A DNA stretch of 64,000 nucleotides from positions 6,262,001-6,326,000 of the forward strand of contig CM059621.1 in assembly GCA_030435675.1 (NCBI GenBank). The letters are read 5' to 3'. The stretch is from Steinernema hermaphroditum. Taxonomy: Eukaryota; Nematoda; Chromadorea; Rhabditida; Steinernematidae. The position numbers were made by a program, and so were the translations under genes. The notes below the pieces were generated by a model that searched no databases, had not been told where the DNA came from, and was given only the letters and a program-made list of their open reading frames with translations. Positions 34,848-46,304 of the stretch are shown piece by piece (position 1 is the first letter of the stretch; every line of letters starts with the position of its first letter).

Positions 34848-35708
34848 TTTCAACGTTATTGCGTTAGTACTACGAACCAAATCGACGTCCCTCTGTCAAG
34901 CGTCGCACACGTGCGACAAGTGCTACCTTTATATCATTTTGATTTGTATTACTTCGATCACAGCTAGTCGTCCTTGTGTAGCTTTGAAGTTCGAATGTAA
35001 TATCACCTGAACGTGGTTGCCCCTTTCACAATCTCTAAACTTAGCACTTCCATTTTTTGTCAAATTACTGTTCTAATTGCAACCTAATCAAGTCGTTTCT
35101 AAATCTACCCTCTTTGTGAATCCAATTGCCAAAGGGGAGAGTGTTGCAAGTAGTTTTCCTGGCTCACTGTAATTTGTCAACTTTTATTATGATAGTATTA
35201 GGCCATGATATATAGGATAAGCGAATGGAAATGATGGTCATTAATTTGCTATGCTTCCGGATCACGGTCCATCAAATCAATTTAGGCTCATAAGTTTGAG
35301 ATTGTTTTCCATTTCCATAAAGCTTTCCTTCCTGAAGTCCTAAACACAGATCTAAACACTTCTTCCACAAGAAGACTCCCACACCTTCCTCATTTACCCT
35401 GCACCTCGTTCCAGACACCATAAGAAGTTGTTTGCCTTGGGATGTTCCCACGTTTTTGCCCACTTGCGATCTCCAACTGCGCAGCTTTGTGACTCAGCGA
35501 ACCCACCCAGAAACTTCCACTGGGCACAGCTTTTATTGAAATTCACGTTAATCGGTGTCCTTCAATTGAATCAATTCTTTTTTTCAGCTTTTGATTCGAC
35601 AGGTGGTGAAATAAAATTTAGTTCTTTGAGTTCTATCAGTGCTGCTAACTCTGCAATAAGCACATTAGCGCCGTCACACGGAGCATATCGCTAACTCCAC
35701 TCGCCGAG

Positions 35709-37032
35709 ATGGTCGCCTTTGCACCGCAGAACGTAGCCATTGGCGTCAGCTACATCGTCGTTTCCATCTGCCTGTTCATTCTCAATTCGCTGCTTCTATG
35801 GGTAAGAACGTGTTTTCGATAAAGCGGCCAACAGAGGTGAATGCCGCACGCGCCGATTGGACTTTAATCAAATGATAAAATGAGGAGGAATATCTAAATA
35901 AGCTTCGTGGAGATAAAATATTTTATCTCCAGGCGATGCGTGTGGTGTTCCATCTCAGAAAAGTAAGATAGTGTCAAATATAGTCCAAAAACAAGTCCTT
36001 GGAAGGGTCAAAGTCATCGCATGTCCGGCGGGACTGACTAAAAGCCTGATTCTCTTTTGGTATACTGTAACGATTCCTACTTGCCGAAGTCCCCTTGTAA
36101 AGACACACTCCCGTTTAGACAACATTCCACTTCAAAGAGTACTGCTCCACCACCTATCGCATCATCAAGAGCATGTGCATAGCGTGCCTTATCGAACTGG
36201 TCGTCTTCTTCTACACTGGAGTCGCATACATCTGGGACCAGAGCTTCAACTACACGTTGGAATTGGTCGCCGGCGCTGCCCTGCAGTCATCCTACATCCT
36301 CTACATCAGCCTGTCCCTAACGCTGGCCATTGACCGGGTGACCACGTTCACATGTGTCCACATCGGCCCGAAACTCTCCTACTTCCTCTTGTTCTCTTCG
36401 TGGCTACACGGATTTGCCTACTTTGTCACTCTATGTTTTCCCCTCTTCCACTACACCCTCTGTGACCAAGTAGGGTGTTATGGATCTGCGTGGTTCTACA
36501 CAGACTACGACTTCACTCGCGCCTTCATGGAATTCCACGAGCCGATCATGATTCTGTGCATCTTGTCCGGAGTCCTACTCTGCTATTTTATTGTCTTCTG
36601 GTGCCTAATTAGGGTAAGCAGAGGAGATCGGGCCTTTCTATCAGGGTACACTGTTAGATGAGACGGATAGGAAACGGCTCACGACAGATCTCTTCCTTCC
36701 ATGTGGAGATAAGAATCGTCACCGTCGCAATTATCTCGTTCATCTACGAAGTCCTCAACGTGGTCCTCATCTACGAAGTCCTCAACGTGTTCTATGCCAT
36801 CGATTTTCTTCCTCGAGTGGACGAAGTCACCATTGTCATCAATTACGTTTGGATGTTCGACACCGGATTGTTCTGCATCGCGACGATTGCGATCAACACG
36901 TAACAGAAAGATACGGTATTCGCGATGGCAGAAGTCTTTTCTAGGTCGATCCGCGGAAAGCTTCTGTCGATTTTCCCGAGGAAGCCGAGTATTACGGTCA
37001 CTCTTGTCACGAATTACCCCACGAGGACTTGA
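35709..37032 (+). CDS. Seven-helix chemoreceptor, Srg superfamily (Srt/Srx-like), paralog B1
   Basis: Four exons: 35709-35801, 36119-36613, 36658-36899, 36945-37032, about 305 residues. TM1 is in exon 1; exon 2 carries TYRIIKSMCIACLIELVVFF (TM2) and YILYISLSLTLAIDR (TM3 with the AIDR motif shared by all B paralogs); exon 3 carries ISSFHVEIRIV and TM6-TM7 with VWMFDTGLFCIATIAINT; the tail ends in a basic SIRGKLLSIFPRKPS stretch. An in-frame 27-base tandem duplication in TM6 (36742-36795) adds nine residues (IYEVLNVVL repeated) not present in the paralogs. AATAAA lies at 37124-37129. A chemosensory role is inferred; the exact family (Srt, Srx, Srxa) is not settled. Confidence 0.85.
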
Positions 37033-37425
37033 GATCTCAATGAAGGGCAGAAGTTTCGATGTGAATCTGGAGGATGGAACTTGAAGCAGCAAAAATCAAT
37101 GTTCCTTTTCATGTTGCCAATTAAATAAATTCTTATGATAGAGCTGGACGGATTCAGGATTTTCACATTAGGTGGTTGCAGAAACCATCTGTCCACTTAT
37201 TGTAGCTGGCAGATGCAGGACCAAGCATTTAGCTCGACCTGCTTTAATTCGTTTCCAGCGTCATGTGATGTAAATAGTTCGACACATCGACCTTTGAAAC
37301 TATTTACTCGAATAAAGGCAATCACATCCCTCATGACTTCCCGAGTAGTCACATATTTCGCCACTCCGCACATCATTCAATCGCCGACTTCTAACTCAAT
37401 TGCCTGGACTTCGCACCTTGGCCGA
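37033..37425. other. Convergent gap between receptors B1 and B2
   Basis: About 390 bases. Apart from the B1 poly(A) signal nothing is seen. Confidence 0.5.
37124..37129 (+). terminator. Poly(A) signal AATAAA of receptor B1
   Basis: AATAAA 92 bases after the stop codon at 37032, in an A/T-rich stretch between the convergent genes B1 and B2. Confidence 0.6.
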
Positions 37426-38445
37426 TCAGGTGTAGAAGCTCGTGACTCTGGTGACTATAGTCTTCTTGTGGAACATCGAAAACATCTTCGAGCGCATCGA
37501 CCTGAAAGTGCAGTTCTGTGCTCGTAGAAGTTCAGGACAGTCATACGTGTTGATTATAATGGTGGCACAAGAAAATAGCCCAGCATCCAGCATCCATAGA
37601 ACGTTGATCATTACACCAATGCCCATGGTCGATGGGATAATCAAATAGCCAAAGTAAAGAAGAAGGATTAGGAAACTTTCGTAAACGAAAGAAATTATGG
37701 AGACGAAGAGGATTTTCGTTTCCGTATTGGACATCTTGTGGTTGGGGGAAGAGACTCTTCGCATCTGAAATTAGCGTTGAGAAAAGGGACGACAATAGGG
37801 ATAGAATGGCGGGATGGAACTCACCCATACAAGCCTGATAACCACAATTACATAGCAGACCAAGATTCCTATTTCGGCGCCCCACAAGAACCATCTCTCC
37901 ACCTGATAAATGAAAATAGATCCAGGCAATCGTCCATCGTAATTCCACGTTAGGCACACTTCTTCAAAGCAGTAAATGACACCGTATCCGGGCAATAGCA
38001 GTACTATCGCATGTGCGATAGCATGCATCCACGAGAGTCCCAGGAGAAGATAGCTCAGTTTAGAGCCCAAATGCGACTGGAAGAAGGTCATCATCCTGTC
38101 TATTGCCAAAGTCAACTCCAAGGCGATGTAGAGGACCCACGCCGACTGGATAATGGATCCTGCGATTCGCTCCAGAGTAGCACTGAAGCTGTTCCCATAG
38201 AAGGTCATTAGTCCGCCAAGAAAGAAGACAACGAGCTGAAGAATGCAGGCTATGCATAGGTTTTTCATAATTCGATATGTTATAGAGATGTATCCATTCT
38301 CTTTGAATTGGAGAGTTGTCTAAATGAGATTCTATGGAACGGAAGCGGCGGATGAACTCACTATCAAAACTGCAACATTTACGACAAACAAGATCGCGGA
38401 AATTAGTAGATAGAGAACGCCACCCACAAGGTTTACGGCTTCCAT
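37426..38445 (-). CDS. Seven-helix chemoreceptor, Srg superfamily (Srt/Srx-like), paralog B2, inverted
   Basis: Four exons on the minus strand: 38445-38362, 38319-37825, 37764-37547, 37501-37426, about 290 residues. The start MEAVNLVGGVLYLL aligns with paralogs B3 and B4. Exon 2 is exactly 495 bases as in B1 and has TYRIMKNLCIACILQLVVFF and WVLYIALELTLAIDRMMTF; exon 3 has SFVYESFLILLLYFG and VLWMLDAGLFSCATIIINT; the tail is basic (SMRSKMFSMFHKK). It is tail to tail with B1, 393 bases apart, suggesting an inverted local duplication. Chemosensory role is inferred. Confidence 0.88.
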
Positions 38446-40311
38446 GGAGAGCAACTGATCAAAGAGGAGAAAATCGACTTCCCCGATAACAACCACTAAT
38501 GTCGTTACGCTGAATATTGCAAACGTGAAAAAGGCCCGGAATTCCAGCAACAGCCCTCGTGACCCTCGGGACGATGCAACTGCAGTCCAATAGGTGGTCG
38601 ACCCGTTTGAGGATCCGAATTTTTTTTATGTAAAAGACTAATAAATCCAGATGATATGGGATAAGAAAGATAGTAGCAACTGGCTGTTCTCAACTCAACC
38701 TTTTTAAACGGAGAAACACATGGTGTCTTTTATAAATAGCGCGCCTTAAGTACCAATTTCACAGCTAGATATGAGCAATTAGTTACGGGAAACGTGATTA
38801 GGCCTGATGGTGAATCTCCGTGGTGCAGGTAAAAGATTTTGCACTAAATTTCTTGCACTCGAAACCGGTGTGCCGAATCCGCTGAGCACTTCCACTTCCA
38901 AAGGCACTCTTTGTATCGCACTCTTTCGGCGATGCGTTGGTGGAATAAATGAATGGTGATTCAATTTGATTCAATTTTGAATCAAAATATTGGGTTATTG
39001 AAAAGTGTTGTCGTTGAAAATGGCCCCTGTGCTTCATTTGCATGTGTCACCCCAGCTCATTCTCGTTGAAGTGTATTTCACGGTGTGAGGGAGCCCCGTA
39101 TTCATTTATGTTCGTGGCCTAACATCCTAACACTTAGGCGGGGAATGAGTTGCCGGGGGATCTATATTGCCGAAGTCACATCGTACTTTATCAGTTCAAT
39201 GTTATTGTATTGATTTTTCTTTTTTGATTGGCCTATCAGTGGCTTTATTAATACTATTTCTAATGCGGGAAAAAATTCCATTTTTCTGTACCGTACGTTC
39301 TACACGGACTCTGATAACCGCAAATTTCTTGCAGTGCTTCTGAGCCACTTGGAAATGAAATATTCTTAACTCAGATTAATGAATGGATAAAAAAATAGAC
39401 TTTAGAGACATTCCACAAGATCCTTTTTTCACGCTCTATAAATCTTCAACGTCACTTCGAGTTAACTTGTCAGTGCGTCTGTGCTCTGTGTTAGTGTGGT
39501 TGTTGAACTTTCATTTAACACCTGTCCGAAATGCGGAACCACTCATTTGATCTCCTGGTTGTTTGGGTGGCCAGAAGCCGCTCTCCGACTAAAGCTGTTC
39601 CGATTCAAGGGAGTCCTCATTTTGTTTTGCCCATGCGCGCGCATCTGCTCTAAATAAAAACCAAAAGAAGTTTCGCTGATTCTTATTCATGTCTGTCTTT
39701 GAAGTAGATCGAATCGGATTCCGACCTCAAACATCGGTTCAATGTCCACGACGTCTTCTAATAACTCCTTAATTTTACGCACCAAAAATCTTCCAAACGC
39801 AGACGATGCACCTGCCACTTCCGTCGGCACACTTCCACGAAACGTCTAATCTTGTTGGGTGGAAATTGGACTACTTCTTAACTGAAATCTGACGAATTAA
39901 TCACATGACTTATTCACAGTCAAAACACTATGTTACACGTCACCTTATCGATCATTCCACAAATAGAAAGATTTCTCAGCACTCCTACGCTCAAGGCGAA
40001 AATCTGATCGAATTTATGGGACGCTTTCGGGCGACTCTGTCCAGTACCCATGTCGAAGTGCAAACCTGTTACACTTGTAATAATTAGCTTGTAAATAAGT
40101 CATTTAGTTTTCCGTGCAAAAAGCTCTTATGAACGGCGCTCTTTGGCCCCACCTCATCTCCTATAATAGCACACTGCGCAGGGCAGGTGCTATTAGGACA
40201 TAATCATCTGTTTGGCAGGAGTGAGGACAGTGTTCCGCAGTGAGGGCGAGAAAACGAGATCATCTGTTGTCTGCGAGCGATTGCCAATGTACCCCTTCAC
40301 TTCAGATCGAA
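38446..40311. other. Divergent intergenic region between receptors B2 and B3
   Basis: About 1.9 kb upstream of both genes. No gene is seen; regulatory sequence for two chemoreceptors is expected here but no specific site was recognised. Confidence 0.45.
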
Positions 40312-42125
40312 ATGTCTTCAGCAAATTTCGTCAGCGGCTGTATTTACGGAGTCTTGTCGGTTTTGCAGTTCATCATAAATGCACTCGTATTGGTGGTAAG
40401 TTTGCAGGAGAGTCATGTTGTTGTCATGTCTTATCACTGCTTTACCAGATCGGTTCATCTAAAGAAAGAAGTGCTGGGGAATTGGAAACAGGTGGACACT
40501 TTGTCTGGACATAGTAATATCATCTGAACATCTGGACGCCTTTCGGTCTGTGTCTGCTAGACAAACAGTGCAGATAAAATATTTCATCCTTTCCATATCT
40601 GCAGACAGACAGTCATTTCGTTGAGCAGACCAGTCTGAAACCGGTGGATGACTGTGGTTGTCTACAGCATGCGTCTGGTAGACACATAAAAAGGAAGCCA
40701 TCTAACATCATTACGTTAGCCGTACGTCTCAAGATAAGATTGGGAAATTTGAAGCAGCTGGAAATATTGCATACAGATGGGGCACACAAAAAGCAGACGC
40801 TTTTTGAGAACATGTGCAAAAATCGAATTTACTTTTGGTATCCATCTGGCCTCTAAAAAACTGGAAATCATTTTAGTGCACAGAGCTGTCTGAAACCGGT
40901 TGGTTCTATCAGACCGATCCAGCCCTGACAATAGCGCTAAAAAGCGCCATTATACGAAGCTACCAAGAAAACAAGTCTCCCCTTTCGGGCTTTCTTAAAT
41001 CCGTATTAAGACATGATGACCTATGTAACATGGACTATGTTGATCAAAACTGGATCTAATGAACAAAGTCATTATGCACGAAGGATTGTCACCTCCAGCC
41101 CCACGCTTTTTCCGTCTCTCCTTGGGCACAAGCTAGGATAAATATCAGAATTTTACCGATTTGAAGTACATCACAGTCAGCTTAGGCTGGCTCTTTTTTG
41201 CATATGTGCGCATACTTAAGGAGTCCCTATGTTTAGGTCACTCTCCGGTTCAAAGAATACGGCTCGGTTACGTACAGGATCATCAAGAACATGTGCATAT
41301 CGTGTCTTCTTCAGCAGGCCGTTTTCTTCATCGGCGCCTTGATGTCCTTCTCCAACAGCAACTTCGATTACACTTTCGAGAAGATCTGTGGAGCTGTCCT
41401 CCAGTCGTCTTGGATTCTGTACATCAGCCTATCCCTCACCCTGGCCATCGACAGGATGCTCACTTTCGTCTGTGCCCATCTCAGTTCCCCCGTCAGCTAC
41501 TGCCTTCTTTCGCTGTCCTGGCTCCACGCCTCCGGCCATCTTATTGTCCTTCTTCTCCCCAACTTCGGTATCGAGTATTGCTACGAATTCGAAGCCGATC
41601 TGATGTGCGCTGGATGGTATTATGACTCCCAGCCGGGGTCATACATCGTGGCCGACATTGAGCCATTCATTCTACTGGCCCTGGAATGCTCCATATTCTT
41701 CTGTTATATTGTGGTATTGGTGCGTTTAGTGAAGGTAGGTCCATGCCAAGAAACCCGATGATCTGTGGCTGCGTTCAGCTCAAAAGCATGACCAACGCCA
41801 AAAGACAGATCTCCTCGTTCCGGACTGAGCTTCGCATCCTTGTCATAGCTCTGCTAGCGTTCATTTATGAATGTTCCCTTATCGTATTCGTGCACTTTGG
41901 CCCCGAACTGCTTCCGCAAAGTACATCAGTTGATGTGCTCATTAGTACACTGTGGATGTTGGATTCAGGACTGTTCTCTTTCGTGACTCTTGTCATCAAC
42001 ACGTATGTCTCTCTGGTAACGACAACGTTGGGATGAAAGTGTCTTTAAGGTCTATACGAGGAAGACTTCTATCGATGCTGACAAGAAACAAGAACGTCAC
42101 AGTCGTCACCAGCTTTCATAGTTGA
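40312..42125 (+). CDS. Seven-helix chemoreceptor, Srg superfamily (Srt/Srx-like), paralog B3
   Basis: Four exons: 40312-40395, 41237-41734, 41779-42002, 42050-42125, about 293 residues. The start MSSANFVSGCIYG follows a TTCAG acceptor by six bases. Exon 2 has TYRIIKNMCISCLLQQAVFFIG and ILYISLSLTLAIDRMLTF; exon 3 has QISSFRTELRILVIALLAFIYE and TLWMLDSGLFSFVTLVINT; the tail has SIRGRLLSMLTRNKNVTVV. Intron 1 is 841 bases, far longer than in paralogs B2 and B4, and contains short inverted repeats but no gene. AATAAA at 42195-42200. Chemosensory role inferred from family. Confidence 0.88.
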
Positions 42126-42194
42126 CAGGAATGTGCTCGTCTTTGGGAAACGGCAAATATTTAACTAGCTCAAAAGTTCATCATATAATTACGA

Positions 42195-42200
42195 AATAAA
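42195..42200 (+). terminator. Poly(A) signal AATAAA of receptor B3
   Basis: AATAAA 70 bases after the stop. Confidence 0.6.
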
Positions 42201-42559
42201 AGAATAGAAAGTATAGCGAATGCTATACACATAGACAGCTGAACATAGCTATTGGGTTACTCCAATACGTTTCTGGATCTGCTACTATCTGCAGCTGCCA
42301 GAGGTAGTATTCGCATCTGGTACACTGTCCACTGAAGCGCAGGAAACACACATACTCACTTGTTGTTACCACAGGTAGAACTTTCCAGTGTCCCTCTTTG
42401 AACAAAATTATAGGGTCACCTTCGACATTTGCGTGTAATTACTATAGGTACATAAGATCTGAACTCCAAAGACAAAAGTGAAAACTATAGGTGGAATATT
42501 CTTTCTCTCCGCCTCTTCCCCTTTTAAATTACATTTACATCTACAGAACGGCTAAATTA

Positions 42560-42980
42560 AGGGCCGGTCATAGTTGCGGAAACAGTTTCCCGCAAACTGT
42601 TTCCAGAGCCGGTCATAGTCCAAAAAACTGTTTCCGGAAACAGTTTGGCGAAACTGTTTCCGGAAACGGTTTCCGCACAAGATATAGCTACAGACATGAC
42701 CGCTCCCGCAACTGATGACTCAATGAGCTCGAGACAGCTGTCACAAGAGGCCAGCGAGATTCGTAATAAGTTTGCTGACTACTTTTTTAGTCCGGAAGGA
42801 CGAGTAACGTTCAGAAATTACGAATAAAAGTACCGTTTCTAGTGATTTCCGCCTCCTACACCACGACTTCACGAAACTGTTTCCGCAAACCTGGAAACCG
42901 TTTCCGCGCCCCGGAAACAGTTTTCAAGCAAAATCCGGAAACTGTTTCCGGAAACCGTTTCCGGAACTATGACCGGGCCT
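42560..42980. mobile_element. Harbinger-like miniature transposon with nested terminal repeats
   Basis: The terminal inverted repeats read AGGGCCGGTCATAGTT and, reversed from the right end, AGGCCCGGTCATAGTT, bounded by TA. The subterminal parts are packed with palindromic GGAAACAGTTTCC-type words on both sides, and GCCGGTCATAGTCC recurs inside near 42602, suggesting a nested or duplicated terminus. The centre holds a short open frame (see 42696-42827). About 420 bases in all. Confidence 0.75.
42696..42827 (+). pseudogene. Possible transposase C-terminus relic within the Harbinger-like element
   Basis: A 43-codon frame that ends SEIRNKFADYFFSPEGRV then TFRNYE. This resembles the tail of PIF/Harbinger nuclease-type transposases, which typically end with an R-x-x-F/L-x-x-YF...G-x-V-x-W pattern. 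All catalytic parts are missing. It would mark the element as an internal deletion of an autonomous copy. Confidence 0.45.
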
Positions 42981-43918
42981 TATAGGTGGAATATTCTTTC
43001 TCTCCGCCTCTTGCCCTTAAAACATGCGCCAAACGGCCAACGTTGCACGCTAAAGAGAGCTAGCCGGAATCCGACTACCGGATAACCCTATCCTCGTTTC
43101 TCCTCCGGTTTCCCACACTGCACGCACGAGAGATATATTAAAGCCAATGTCAGCATGTTAGCGTGTGACCTGGGATAGGTAGTCTAGGGCACTTCGTAGC
43201 CTTTATTAAGTAGTGGTTCTGTTTGATCTGAAATACATGACTTTTCTTCGGGGAATTGGATGTCCTTCATTTTCGTATGTAGGTGGTCGGGTAGCAGTGA
43301 CGGTCGTCTTGGCAAGACGTTGGAACTACGGCCTCTTGGTGTTCCAAGGTTGCTGGCACAATGATCGTCTCCCAGAATGCTTGGAAAACCGTAGTTCTTC
43401 CTACCTAATTGGATAGCGGATTCTCGCTCGCCGACATCGAACTTTTTCATTTTACTTCATGACTTTATTTTATGAATCAGTCTCGTTGTGCAGTCGTTTT
43501 TAAGGTCTTCATCTACATGTGCCAATCTGAATGAGTCCCACTAAAGAGTCCGAGCCACATTCAAAGGATTTGTTGTTTAAAAGTTCGAACACATTTAATG
43601 TTCATGAAGTTCGGAGCTTTGTTTGGGGAATGTTGTCGTTCCCTATAGTGCAAAATTAAACTTATCTCGTTAAGTTACAGCGACGACAAACTTAAAAAGA
43701 GTGTGATTTAAGTGCGAACTCTTCGTGATAGGATTAATTGGTGGCAGTAAAAGACATGTGAGTAACGCTCGCAAATGTGATCTCTTGATATTAATGATCA
43801 ATGTGTTTGAACCCTGAACTCTCCATGAAGAAAATATTTTTTCGCCAATGAACGGCCAGGTGCAAAAGTAAGTCCACCAAGGTCACAGATAGCCACAAGA
43901 ATAAATGAATACCGCAGT

Positions 43919-44800
43919 TTATTGTTCTCTGTCAAAAATATTGCGTACTGTGGAGCATCTGATTTGGTGAACGTGATTTGTACGCGTCAAATACAAATTT
44001 TGTTTGGGCAGGAGAACCGAAACGTTTTTCTGTGCAAATTTGCAAATCTTCCCAGTACCAGCTTCTTTTATTTTCTTTATATCCTTCCAGGCCCTTCCAG
44101 ATTTGCACTCAGGCGATCTCCAACACTCTTGCGGCAGATCTCTGCAATAATAAAAGTCGATTACTCCTACAGGTGCTCCGACAAGCTTGTAAACAAGTAG
44201 CACTTTCACAAAAATTGCTAGCACATCCGTCAAAAGACCACACTCAGAATGTCACTCACTCATCATAAAAAAAGTGTGACCTGCAAGTGCTACACAATTA
44301 TGGGGCACATAGCTAAACAGCCAAATTAGATCGTTAGAATTTAGACGAATGACCTTTTCTCTCTCACTTGTTGTGAACGCTGTTTCTTCGCTTCTGGAAT
44401 CAGATTCACTCAGCAGTACTGAGTCACCACCAGTCTTGGCCTTCTGTTTTTTTGTGTATAAAAAGTTCGATGAAAAGTCAAGGGACAAAACTTTGGTGAG
44501 ATGCGGACCTGTTAAATCTATGTAAACCGCGCTTTCGTGTGTCCCGCTATCACCGGGTAAAAGGTTTAGATAGAAGTCAGTTTTCCGCTTTCTGATTTGA
44601 AAATTTTGAAAATTCCGCACATCGCTGGTGATATGAGAAGTCAGTAGTGGATGACCACAGCAAACTGAACATTGGCGGGTGGTCTTTCCTAACCTCGACC
44701 ATGGTGATCTTCGAAAAATCAGTTGCTCTGCCACGAGGATGGGTTCCTCCGATGTACCGATGAAATCGGATACATATATTGGAGCATTCTGCCAGCCCAT
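43919..44800 (-). CDS. Putative orphan protein, two exons
   Basis: Two long minus-strand open frames join in phase through a GTGAGT donor and a CTGTAG acceptor: 44800-44260 and 44166-43919, about 262 residues. The first part includes CSVCCGHP and a Ser/Glu-rich stretch (LLSESDSRSEETAF); the second is Lys- and Cys-rich (CRDLPQECWRSPECKS). No domain is recognised and no signal peptide is clear. Support is only frame length plus splice consistency; a first exon upstream may be missing. It could also be a chance alignment of open frames. Confidence 0.35.
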
Positions 44801-46304
44801 TTTCAAATGTACCGATCAACAACAGATGGGCAAAGCCCTCAAAACAACCATCCATAGATGACTTTTAAACGTAGTCTATGGCACCATCATTATCTTCAAA
44901 TAGAACAAACTGGTCATAATTGTTTCTCGTGAAAGGTTACTCATGATTCTCCATAGTGCGCTTGAGCATAAACGTCATAATCGTCTGGCCATTAGAGATG
45001 GTCTTAAGAAACCAATCATCTGCAGCCTTCCAGCACGTCATTTCCGCTGGATAGGTCGTGTTCATCGCAATTTGTCCTATGTCCACTCAACAAAAAAAAA
45101 CTTTAGTACAAGGCCGTCGGATATTTTAGTGTTAAGTACACGTTAGCGTCATAATTGTCACTTTCCGTTTTGGTCATCGCAGTCACAAGTCTGGTAAGCG
45201 TCATCTCACTTTTGGCTCTTATCTCTGATCAGTCCAAAAGTGTATTTTGGATGTTCACACTGTTAGATAGGCGGATATGATACACTTAAACTGTGTCTAA
45301 AGAGTCACTCGCTTAAACTGAACAGTCAATCACACATCTTGTGTTCCTCAAAGAGTTACATGCCTTTTTAGAAATATGTGGCGTTTACCATCTAAAGTAA
45401 TTCAGAAAGATCATGGTCCGACGTTATTTGTAAGCACATTCGAGAACCCGATATTATCAACCCGTTGCTGTTTCTTCTTGTGCCCTGTGTGAATCATGTA
45501 ATCATCATTTTGTGCGACGGCTTATGTCTTTTTGGTAAGCCTGTGTCTTCACAGAAGAACGGTAATACCAAGGTTCGGCTCGTCATTAAATCTTGACTTG
45601 AGTTCTGTATCTGAGGATGTCTTTTGCAGTCGACTTCATTCCTAACATAGCGTCGATGTCGAACCGGTCGATGGTGGCGCGGTTTACGGCACACAACGAG
45701 ACTCCTCTAAGACCATGCAATACTATAGAACGGCTACTGGTAATTATTCGTAATTGGCAGCAACAAGCTTCTCTCGCAGCAGAATCAGCATTTCTCACCT
45801 TAGCTAAAAACACCGTAACTCCGCCTACTTAGGCTCTTTCGTGATACAACGCTCGTCACAATTATCCTCATTCTCGTATCTAACATTATCCACCAGAGCT
45901 GTAGTCCGGCTACCCGAATCCCACAGCTCTGCTACCCACACAACGTCTTCGCGCATCCCTAATTGCTAATTGCCTCTTCGTCGCCCTTTGTACATGGTTC
46001 CGCCAAGATCGTGGCCAGTATCGGGACGAAGAGTAGTTCAGTCCGATCAAACTCCACCGACTGAAAGTCGCAGGTGTTTTGAAACAAGTCAGCAGCAAAT
46101 AGGTTAGGTGACATTCCGGGAAAGACACGTGATGCCAACACATGTAGTTTTTCGCGAGGCGTTCTTTGACTTTCCCCGCTGTGCCCTTCATTCTCTGAAT
46201 TCAGTTTTATGCCTCAAATTCGGGTCCTGTACTGCACGTCCTCTTCATTTGTCCTAAGTCGATTAAGTCTCCCAACGGAGTCCGTTTGAACAACAGCAGA
46301 TGAA

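Larger units (their letters stand above)
33113..35708. other. Repeat-rich intergenic island
   Basis: About 2.6 kb with no gene. It contains inverted copies of repeats R1 (33262-33780) and R2 (33878-34349) side by side and a complete TCGAAT palindromic element (34695-34847). The remainder, 34860-35700, shows nothing recognisable. Confidence 0.6.
42486..43017. repeat. 37-base direct repeats flanking the Harbinger-like element
   Basis: TATAGGTGGAATATTCTTTC and the following TCTCCGCCTCTT occur at 42486-42522 and again at 42981-43017 with one mismatch. The second copy starts immediately after the element's right end; the first lies 37 bases before its left end. Confidence 0.8.
42126..46304. other. 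Intergenic region between receptors B3 and B4
   Basis: About 4.2 kb. It contains the Harbinger-like element with its flanking repeats and one possible minus-strand gene (43919-44800). From 44860 to 46300 nothing is recognised. Confidence 0.45.

Noticed and set aside
37426..37527. Plus-strand gene in the B1-B2 gap
   Set aside because: The frame runs antisense through the last exon of receptor B2.
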